Shown: positions 1-10,300 of the stretch, in pieces
Numbering within the stretch: position 1 is the first letter of the stretch
Layout: each line of letters begins with the position of its first letter
Assembly (NCBI GenBank): GCA_936440205.1
Contig: OW387148.1
Coordinates: forward strand, 42,257,003 to 42,321,002
DNA: 64,000 nt
Direction of reading: 5' to 3'
Source: Lepidonotus clava
Lineage: Eukaryota; Annelida; Polychaeta; Phyllodocida; Polynoidae
The notes under the pieces: model-generated
Database searches by the model: none
What the model was told of the DNA's origin: nothing
Seen by the model: only the letters and a program-made list of their open reading frames with translations
Program-made: the position numbers and the translations under genes

Positions 1-297
1 CTGTCAGTCCAACTTATAATGTCAAACCCTTTATCGCCTGAAACTGCCGCATTTTGATTGGCTGGCAAACTCGTAAATCTGTCAAGTGATCAAATTTGAA
101 AACTTATACTTTTAAAATAGTCCTTGAAGTTCTTTGTCTAACTCCCAAGAGAAAAAATGTGTGAGATGGGTTTATTATGATCAATCTAAAAAGGCAACCC
201 AGCCAGAGTGTGAGGTAACGGTCACGTTATGCAACCATACTTTTTTGGTTAGTCTGTTACTTATTAAACTAGCACGTAACCATTACTTTATTTTTCT

Positions 298-680
298 GAG
301 AGGTTGAGACCTAACCAAAATAGAATGTTATCATGACGTTCTAATGAAGTAATGTCAAGAGCAAATCCAAGCAGAACGCTATAGTGACGTTCTGATTAGG
401 TGTGGTTGAGACCTCACTTAAAAAGAACATTCTTGTAACTTCCTCAATAGGGTAGGTCTCAGCCTAACCTAAACAGAATGTTATTGTGATGTTCTGATTA
501 GGTCATGTCTTAACCTTACCTAAACAGAACGTAACTATGACTATCTGATTAGGTCAGGTGTCAACGTAACCTAAACAGAATGTCAATGTGACATTCCATT
601 TTAGTCAGGTCTCAACCACACCCAAACAGAATGTTATTGTGATGTTCTTGTTGGGTAAGGTCCCAATAATAACCTCAAAA
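298..680. repeat. 51-bp tandem repeat, about 7 copies
   Basis: A variable unit built around TGACGTTCTGATTAGG recurs at about 334, 385, 436, 487, 538, 588 and 639, a steady 51-bp step. Each unit also carries a reworked AACCTAAACAGAATG and GGTCTCAACC. The flanks to about 830 are rich in AACGTT and GCAACGTT words and end near CCAGCTGGG. Related words recur at 33319-33678 and 52979-54225, so this is probably the inner repeat of a non-autonomous element. No coding potential is seen in bases 1-1224. Confidence 0.7.
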
Positions 681-1224
681 TAACGTGGCAAGAACGTTAC
701 AAGAATGTCACAATATAATGGACATAATTGGGAGTCATCAAAATAACGTCACTGCAATGTTGCAATGTAACGTAACAAAGACCAAACCAGAACGTTGCTG
801 CAACGTTATTATAACATCACATCTCCAGCTGGGAAAGAAACACTTCTTTGTATAGCCACTCGCTTGAATGACATGTCAATATGTTATATTTCAAGAGTAC
901 TCAGACTGCTAGCTGATTTTGGGTCTGATCAGGACTAGACAAGACACCAATTTCTTGTTTGACCTTTCACTGGTTCTCTCTTTTTCTGTTTAGTTTCATG
1001 TTGTGCCTTCATATCCTCCTGCGTGGTAGAAAGAGGTGGGCCAAGGGACATACAATCCAACCTTTCTTTGCAAAAGTTGCAAATGACAATATACAACTGA
1101 GCCCAAAACCCATGTGGGCAAATTTTTCAATATGCACACATCCCTTCTCAGAGTTCCATATCTGCCATTCATCTTGACTGTTTGCTAACCTCTACTTCTG
1201 AATATTCTGATATTCTGATTTTAG

Positions 1225-1307
1225 GAGATAAAAACTATAGGCGAGAAATTGCGAGCGTTTACAATAGAGAGGTACGAAGGACACAACTCACATAACGATG
1301 AACTGAG
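1225..1307 (+). CDS. Gene 1 exon a: leader before the P-loop
   Basis: The acceptor TTTTAG ends at 1224 and the donor GTAAGC starts at 1308. The 83 bp encode EIKTIGEKLRAF, then a divergent linker ending DELR, with the last Arg codon split across the intron. It aligns with the 89-bp exons at 35112 and 42333 (IKDQIKRRLPTG...). It lies 4.8 kb upstream of its partner exon because of the Crypton between them. Confidence 0.7.
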
Positions 1308-4300
1308 GTAAGCCTTGCAGCCCCTTTGGAGGGCTATGTTGATCACTGTATGGACCGTGTTCTATACAGACAACATCTGTGATCTCCTTGTCAATTGAAA
1401 CAATATCACCTTGTCAAACAAGACAATATCTGTACATACTTTGTCAATCAAGACAATATCTGTAATGACCTTATCAATCAAGACAATATCTGTACATACC
1501 TTGTCAATCAAGACAATATCTGTACATACCTTGTCAATCAAGACAATATCTGTACATACCTTGTCAATCAACACAATATCTGTAAATACCTTGTCAGTCA
1601 AGACAATTACTTTATTATACTTTTCCGGAATTGCCAAATAGGCATACAGTGAACGAGCAAAGTATATGGATATGAAATGCGTATCCGTACAGTGTATGGA
1701 TACGGAAAAGTAGTGCGACCTAGTTTAAACCAATCAGAATACATGTACACACAGAGAGTTTGACCTCTGACCTGACATTGACCTTACGCCGACCTAATTA
1801 ACGGACCAATGATAGGCGCGGATTTGGTCATGTGAGACGGACGCGTCAGACGACCAAAAACAAATCCACGAGAAAAGTCCATTAAAAACGTCGGAAACGT
1901 CGGTAATGACGTATGGAGCTAACAGCTAATCAGGGAAATGCTAATGTTCGACTCGGACGTTAGCGAAACGGACCTAAACGGACTTTTGGACGTTTTTGAG
2001 GCGCCCGACGTCTTTTGGGATCACTCTGACACCCCTCCCGCCAGCCCGACCATCATTATGTACAGAGAAGAGGCCCCAGAAAACCCTGCCCAGCCTCCAG
2101 AAAACCCTGCCCAGCCTCCAGAAAACCCTGCCCAGCCTCCAGAAAACCCTAATCAGCCTCCAGAAAACCCTCCGGACCAGTTAGAAACCCCTCCCGAGGC
2201 GTCCGCCCACGTAAATTTCAACGATTTTGACATGGAGGACCCAGACTACCTCCCACCAGGTAAGCATTTGCCCCACCCAAACAATAAAAATGCGTGTAAA
2301 AATGTGTGTAATGTATGTGATAAGTACGTGATAAGTACACGATAAGTACGCGATAAGTACGTGATAAGTATGTGACAAGTAAGGGGAATGTTACCCCCAC
2401 CTCTCAGGAAGTCTCTCATTCCTGCAGTTTAGGGCCAAAATGCCTGGGATCCCCCTGACTAGCCTGTCTGGTCATAGAGTGGAGCTCATTATTCTCCAGG
2501 TAGACACACCCATTTTCATCTTCCCTGTTTCTATCAACTTTCAGATACTGATGAGGAGGACATGGAGGAGGAGGACATGGAGGAGGAGGACATGGAAGAC
2601 ATGGAGGAACAGGGAGCCATAGGAGGGGTGAACGAGGCCGACATAGAGGCCTACATTGATTCGGGCAAGAACAAGAACACCAAGAAAAAGACACAACAGG
2701 TGGTCAAGAGGTTCCACGAGTACTGCCTGGAACAGGGGTATGACAACTTCGTGGCCCTCCCGCCCTCAACCCTCAATGTCATGGTGAGTGCCTTCTTCAT
2801 GGTCGTTAAAAAGAAGGAAGGGGACGAGTATGAACCAGACACCCTCACCAGTATGCACCGGGCCATTGACCGTCACCTCAAGGAGAAAAAGTATGGATAT
2901 ACTCTAAAGGACTCCCCGGAGTTTCAGAGTAGTCGGGATGTCCTGGCCACCCGGAGGAAGGCCCTCAAGGCCGAGGGGTATGGCAACAAACCCAACCGAT
3001 CGCAGCCCCTCACTGCACAACATATGAACATCTTCTGGGAGAAGGGAGCCATCTCCAAGACCAGCCCGGAACCTCTGCAACGAGGGCTCTTTATCTATAT
3101 GGTGGAGTGTTTCGGGCTGAGGGGCATGCACGAGGGCCGACAAATGAACTGGGGGGACATTAAGTATGTGGAGGACGAAAATGGGTACATCTACCTGGAG
3201 TTCAACGAACGACATTCCAAGACTAGACAGGGACAGGGGGATCCCAGGCATTTCAAGCCTAAACTGTTTTAAAATGAGAGGCATCCCGAGAGGTGTGCAG
3301 TCCACATGTACGAAATATTCAAGTCCCACAGGCCACCCCAAATGTTGGCCCCTGAGAGCCCCTTCTTCGTGGCCATCAACAAGAGCCCCAGGGCCAGGAC
3401 CTGGTACAAGAACCAGCCCCTGGGTGTTCACCGACTGCGGAAGATTGTGCCCGAAATGGCCAAGGCCTGCAATCTGAAGGGGAGGCTCACTAACCACAGC
3501 ATCAGAAAAAAACACAGCGACTGACCTGCTCCACAGCGGGGTGAATCCCACTGTGATTGTGCAGCTGACAGGTCACAGCAATGTGGCCAGCCTGAACAAT
3601 TATGCAACGGCAGACATGTCAATGCAGTACGAGATGTGCGACCTCCTGCAAAGTGACCAGGAGAGGGCACAACTCTCAAGGAAAAGGTGCCTACCTGCTG
3701 CCACCCCTCACAGCGAAGTCGTCCCTGCAGTCACAGCATCCACAGCACTCTCACACAGGAGGAGGCCTGTGTCCTGTGCCCTTGGAGCCCCTCCTCCTGC
3801 CCCCAACCAAGGTGAACAATGCGCAACTCCTCCAGGAGGGCCAGCAATTGAAGCACCAAGGCCTACCACCTCTCCTATGAGGCAGGGTGCCACGCCCCCT
3901 CCCCCACAACACAGTATAAATCCTCCAAGGCAGGCGGCCAGTCCTCCAGGGCAGGCGGCCACTCCTCCAGGGCAGGCGGCCACTCCACCAGGGCAGGCGG
4001 CCATCACCCAAGGTCCGGCGATGATAGCCCAAGGTCCGGCGATGATAGCCCAAGGTCCGGCGATGATAGCCCAAGGTCCGACGATGATAGCCCAAGGTCT
4101 GGCGATGATAGCCCAAGGTCCAGGAACTCCTCCAGGGGGGACGGTGGCTGCGCCATGTCCAGCGTTGGTCACTCCAGGCCAGGCGGCACCATCCATGAAC
4201 ATCGTCCCAGCTGCAGCTGGATCAGCTGCCTTGTTCCAGTCATCCTCCTCCAGCCTCTCACAAGCCTCGGCGCTGCTGAGTGGGGCAGTCTTCCACGGCT

Positions 4301-7300
4301 CTGTCAACATAAATTTCAATTATTACAGTGGAAACAATCAACAAATGTGAAGTCTAGGCAGTCTGAGAAATCCGGGCAAAGTCTAAGAAATCCGGGCAAA
4401 ATCTAAGAAATCCGGGCAAAATCCGGGCGAAATGCGGGCAAAATCCGACGTAGTTTGAGAAATATTCAAAGTTAAATCATATCTAAAAGATTCCGGGCAC
4501 TCCTGTCCTTGTTGAACCTGTAAATATCAATGTATATAAGAAATGAGAAAGTTGTACTCATCTTTGAGGCCTCCTGCCACTGTTGCAGGGAAGAGCTGCG
4601 TCGTTGCAGGACTCAGGCGCGCCGTTGCAGGCCCTGGAATGAATTAATAGTAAAAATAATTCAAAATCATTTTTTCAAACTTGTAAAATATTCTAAGGTA
4701 AAACAGACAATTGCAGGTTCTTCGCGATGTACATATCTTACGTAGTTCATCAAAATAATGTACTTTATCGGATTATTTAGTACGTTTTCTCCGAGTTCAA
4801 GTTGTAAAATTCAATCTATATAAGAATCCAGAAAGTTGAACTGACCTTTGACCCGACCCGACCTGACCCGAGGTCGCTTGCACTGCTTGTTGCAGGGCGG
4901 GAACCGCTGTTGCAGGGCCCTGTTGCCGGGTGGTTAGAATCCAATAAATACTGAATGTCAGCATCTGCCTTTCACCCACGTAGTGCTCCACGAATTTTCC
5001 ACGCATATAACGCATTCTCCACGTAGATATGTAATATTTCCAAGCAATTCTGGCGGATGGAAGAGGGGGTCCTCGGCGAGCTGCGAAGATGGCGGCGGGC
5101 ACGTGGGTTGGCGAGTAAAATACCCGATCTTCTAGGTTGAATAAATCCAAATTAAGGCGATGACACGTACATTTCACACGTCCTCGTAGATCACGGGTAT
5201 CTTATTTACGTGCAGCAACCAGGATGAGCTCGTAGGATGGCCATTTTCACCGTAAATTGAAGAAATCCGGAGGATCAAATTCGCCTCTTCGCGCCATAAC
5301 CGCCGGCTTGTTCAAACGGAAAGTAGGTCATTCAGCCACATCACTCCAGTCAATTTTGGTCCTCCACAGAAAATAGTTCCAAATGAAATGGGCTGGTCGA
5401 ATAAATGCAGCGCATAAACATTGAAAAATATTATCACACATGTCTCACTTAGACTGTATAATGGCGAAAAAGTATAGAAATGCCCAAATTGTTCGATAAT
5501 TTTCAAAGACCTAGCCTTTTCACCGGCGGGGTGACGCGTAAGAATACCGGAGAGTGTGAAGTCGCGGGGAAGTCGGTCAAATCGCCTCTGCGCCTTCATC
5601 AAACGTAGTCCGCCGCGCATATAGTTCCATAAGAATGGGGCTGGTCGAATAAATTAAGCGCATGAAATGCTTAAAACAAGCCCAAATCTTCTTCTATATA
5701 TGTCATTTAAGCTTCTCAATTCTGTGAAAGTATAATAAATACAAAACCGGACTCATGTGTGGATACGGATGGGCGGATAACCCGAGGCGGGAAGCGTATC
5801 ACGACGCGTCCTTCGGACTTGTCGTGATGCGCTTCCCGCCTCGGGTGATCCGCCCATCCGTATCCACACACTCTTCCAGTTTTGTTTATTTATGTACATA
5901 CCTTGTCAATCAAGACAATATCTGTACATACCGTGTCAATCAAGACAATATCTGTACATACCTTGTCAATCAAGACAATATCTGTACATACCTTGTCAAT
6001 CAAGACAATAACTGTAATTACCTTGTCAACCAAGACAACTCATTTTGGGTCAGTGATATATTTCATACATTTGGTACAGTTTTGTTTTCTAAATCCTGAA
6101 GTTACCATTCTTTCCTTAAAGGCTGGTACTTCTTGGGAAAACTGGATCAGGAAAGAGTTCGGTGGGCAATCTCATCCTTGGTGACATCCTTGGTGACAAG
6201 TTATTTGCCACTTCCAACAGGCCCACAAGTAGGTGAACTTAGAACGTAATCTAATATTTATTCATCATTCTAATTTAATTATGTCAGATCCAAAATCAAT
6301 CATACTGTTCCAACCACATATTATATTGTTGAACAGTAAATTAATTAATGTACCGCAGTAAATTAAACACAGGGAAAGGATGCTCAGAGTTGGGTTATAT
6401 CATCTGTCATATGATAAATATTTAGGGAGATAGTGGTTAAACTGTCTTAGATCAACTTTTTGTGTACAATCCAGGTAACCTTCTGTTGAGATTCGAATGT
6501 CAATGGAACATCACAATGCATCATACAATAGGTCATGTATCATGTAGCTTACAAGATAAACGGGATGTAACAATTGAATTTTTTTATGCTAAAATGGGAC
6601 AGGGCAGTCTTTAACAAACGTAGCAGGCACAGTTGTCGAATATTATGTATACGCACAGTTTCAAACATGATACCCCGTGTAGTGCCAAACAGAAAAACCT
6701 GCTTGCAATCAAAGAGAGTTTTATGGTCCTATCCAAGATCAGTATATAAGAAGTCTGTGTTACTAGAACTTTATCATGGAATGAGCTTAGCATCAACACT
6801 CAAAATCTTCAGAGGACAGACTTTAAGCAATTTGATAAAAGAAAATATTCCAAATATATGGATTTGCTCCACTAAGTACCTTGACATATAGGATGTTTGA
6901 TTTTGTTGAAAAAGTGCCAGAACCTAACCTAAGGGCTGAATATCCAATCTTTCAGTTTGGATCAGGGTAAAACTCACTGTATATGGTCAAATTCAACAGG
7001 TTGCACAAGCACAATAGACCACAAAGCAAGTGATTTTGAAGGTGTGCGACTCCGAGTGATAGACACCCCAGGGCTGTTTGACACTGGCAAGAGTGAGAAG
7101 TACATAAAAACAGAACTGGCCAAGGTAGGTCAACTCTACAGTTACAGTTCTACACCATCACATTGTTCTTAGTCTGATTCAGCTGGGAGGAGTTTAACTT
7201 GTTTCTTGATATTATGTAGTTGTGACATGTGAGTCTTACATTGTTTTGAGCTATGGCCCTCCTCGGGTGACCTGGACCTGGAGGGGGAAATTTTCTGTAA

Positions 7301-10300
7301 GATATCAGTCTGAATGCTAGTGTTTACTTAGGGTCTTTGTAGTTGTGTATGGGGAATACTAGGTGTCTATCGCTTACATCTCGTCGTTAGCTATAGTCCA
7401 TGGTAATTCTCTTATGCTAGCCATAGGTAGAACTAGTCTATGGTCTGGGCATTCAGGTCCAAAACTCAGACAACACTTTGCAGGGAGTTAGTTTATTGTG
7501 GAATATCAGAATGCCTCACAATGCAAGTGTTATACACAATAGATGCAAAGTTTCTACATACAATTGATGTTCATAAACCATGGCGCCAGGCTTACCTATC
7601 GCTAGTCTGCCTGTCTCCATAAGATCTCACAGACTGAAGTTGTTCCACTGTTAGTCACCAGATGTCACCAGACTATGTGTCACACTACCAAACCCCCTGA
7701 ATCCTTAAGACTTGTATTGTTCCAAACGTGTATCGGTTCTGGCCGATACAGGCTATTGCCATTCCTTTATACCCATGATTATTGATTTCCCCAGGTAGTG
7801 CTGCCACTGATAGACTGGACCTTCCTGCCGTTACCCTGAACAGATTGTCATACCTATCTGAGGCACTACTCATAGCTATCATTTAGCTTTATAAAGATCT
7901 TTTACAATTTTGAACTGTTTGTGATATATCCCTTCGCAGTCTAGTGACCTTTCTTTAATTCTAAATATCTATTGATCCTCTCAAACATTACCATCCATTA
8001 AATGCACGAGGTATTCATAATTAATTACTACCTCAGTGCAAGTACTTGATGTTGGATATAGGATTCAATCTATTAAAAAGAAAAGAAGTGGGTGAACTTT
8101 TGAAGTGTTGTTTTGGTGTAATTTTAGAAGAAGGGTATGACAGGTTTTTAAGTCATGGTAGGGGACATGCCTCTCTCCCCAATCCTCTCCCCAAACTAGG
8201 TTGCAATTTAATGTGAATATAACATGAATCTCTCAGTGTGGGTATATGTAAAGGGAGAGTGCATGAGAGAGAGAAAACAGAAACTGTCTGCGTTTGATAG
8301 GGTCTGACATGTTTATTACTGTGACAAAAATAAAGTGGTCTACTGTGTTTGAGGGTACAGCTGGTTCTACCCACCACCACCCTATTAAAATCTGCAGGTT
8401 CTGGATTTTCATAAAAACCTGTCCCAAGTGAATAGCATGGAAACTCTCCTAGAACTTTGCCTAACGGGCATGATTCTGGACTTTCTACTCTGGCTGCATT
8501 AAGGTTTTGAGTAGTAAATTCCTGTTGCATAGCAGTAATGTGGGTAATGAATCAAACCTAAATGTGAATGGGGGTTTAAATCGGAGGGATTGGTTTTAAA
8601 CATGTATCCCAAATTATCCAGCCTCCTGAGATTTACCTGGAGCCCATTTAGAATTCCATGCCTGATAGGCCCTGTATTTGAAGATTTGGCAGCAGTGCCC
8701 CACTGCTACATTAAGCATAAGACTTCTACATCCTTTCTAAATATTCACTGGTAGGTCAGGAGAGAAACTTGCAGTTGAAACTTATGATTCACTTCTCAAT
8801 TTGAGGTCTATGTTCATACAGGTGTGTGACCGCTTCTGTCATGGGATTCACGGTTTTCTGTTTGTTTTCAACATGGGAAGTCCTCGCTTCACTGATCAGG
8901 AAAGCCAGGTTTTCGAAATAATAACACAGGTTTGAATACATTTTAAATCATTTGAGGTTTGTCTTTCTATAGTAATAAGCATTTAGGATTTTGGTCACTC
9001 TTGGAGGATAAATTTTGTTCAGCTTCTTTTAAAACCAGAAAATTGCATATCATTCATTATAAAATTGTAAGGCAAGAGCTTCAACACTGATTTAAATTAT
9101 GTTATATGCATAAAATGTAAAAACAAGTTATTTGAGTCACACTCTAAACTTTTTTGGTTTACACTTACTTCCTCTACCCAATGTATTTCAGGGCATATTC
9201 GGACCGATGCTCATGCAGCACTGCTTTGTCATCATCACACATGGAAACATGCTGGAGGACCAAACTCTAGACCAATTTATGGAATCAAACAAGGACTCAG
9301 ATTTAGGAAAATTGGTCTTTCAAGTAGGAAAGAAGAAGGTCATTGCTGTTGAGAATTCTGAGAAGACGGTGTTTGGTCAGACAGAACAGCGTCAGCAGAT
9401 CATCAGGATGATATCAAATGAAGTGAAGGGAGTCTATACTGATGATGCCCTGAGAGAGGTAATTATCTGAGGGGAGTCTATTCTGATGACACCATGAGAG
9501 AGGTAATTATCTGAGGGGAGTCTATTCTGATGACACCATGAGAGAGGTAATTATCTGAGGGGAGTCTATTCTGATGACACCCTGAGAGAGGTAATTATCT
9601 GAGGGGAGTCTATTCTGATGACACCATGAGAGAGGTAATTATCTGAGGGGAGTCTATTCTGATGACACCATGAGAGAGGTAATTATCTGAGGAGAGTCTA
9701 TTCTGATGACAACATGAGAGAGGTAATTATCTGAGGGGAGTCTATTCTGATGACACCATGAGAGAGGTAATTATCTGAGGGGAGTCTATTCTGATGACAC
9801 CCTGAGAGAGGTAATTATCTGAGGGGAGTCTATTCTGATGACACCATGAGAGAGGTAATTATCTGAGGGGAGTCTATTCTGATGACACCATGAGAGAGGT
9901 AATTATCTGAGGGGAGTCTATTCTGATGACACCATGAGAGAGGTAATTATCTGAGGGGAGTCTATTCTGATGACACTATGAGAGAGGTAATTATCTGAGG
10001 GGAGTCTATTCTGATGACACCATGAGAGAGGTAATTATCTGAGGGGAGTCTATTCTGATGACACCATGAGAGAGGTAATTATCTGAGGGGAGTCTATTCT
10101 GATGACACCATGAGAGAGGTAATTATCTGAGGAGAGTCTATTCTGATGACAACATGAGAGAGGTAATTATCTGAGGGGAGTCTATTCTGATGACACCATG
10201 AGAGAGGTAATTATCTGAGGGGAGTCTATTCTGATGACACCCTGAGAGAGGTAATTATCTGAGGGGAGTCTATTCTGATGACACTATGAGAGAGGTAATT

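Larger units (their letters stand above)
1938..4350 (+). pseudogene. Crypton tyrosine recombinase (DUF3504-like), interrupted
   Basis: Exon 1 (1938-2259) encodes an acidic, Pro-rich N-terminus with five 7-residue PPENPAQ repeats. A 285-bp intron (GTAAGC...TTTCAG) joins in phase to exon 2 at 2545. Exon 2 starts with an acidic EEDME run, then a SAM-like core-binding region (~2640-2960) and the catalytic domain. The complete catalytic set is visible: Arg in GLRGMHEGR, Lys in HSKTRQG, HSIRK, and TGHSNVASLNNY with the nucleophile Tyr near 3601. The C-terminus is low complexity, with 21-bp repeats coding IAQGPAM (~4014-4120), and ends NINFNYYSG. One in-frame stop near 3270 and one frame change in an A run near 3490 interrupt it; the parts on either side are well kept, so the decay looks recent. 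Confidence 0.85.
1625..5893 (+). mobile_element. Crypton-type (tyrosine recombinase) DNA transposon
   Basis: A block of about 4.27 kb lying between two parts of one 30-bp minisatellite. It carries a two-exon tyrosine-recombinase gene (1938-4350), purine-rich 21-bp repeats after the stop (4360-4450), a long non-coding right part with internal duplications, and a large palindrome at the right edge. Cryptons move through a tyrosine recombinase and lack reverse transcriptase and DDE transposase, which fits the content. The true ends are not fixed; they are inferred from where the minisatellite stops and resumes. The enzyme gene is interrupted, so this copy is probably dead. Confidence 0.75.

Noticed and set aside
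1388-1612. Looks like a CRISPR array (30-bp repeats with a small dyad)
   Set aside because: There are no unique spacers; the units are directly adjacent, the genome is eukaryotic, and the array is a plain minisatellite.
1362-1652. Open frames on both strands with repeated DKVCTDIVLI or VNQDNICTYL peptides
   Set aside because: They arise because the 30-bp unit is a multiple of three and lacks stops; there is no start context or homology.
3708-4319. 203-codon - strand frame opposite the Crypton C-terminus
   Set aside because: A shadow of the repetitive + strand coding sequence; its peptides only mirror the IAQGPAM repeats.
4797-5177. 126-codon - strand frame in the right part of the Crypton
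   Set aside because: No motif, and it spans duplicated non-coding modules; likely chance.
6574-6891. 105-codon frame in gene 1 intron 2
   Set aside because: No recognised domain, no paralogous match, biased to AT-rich chance codons.
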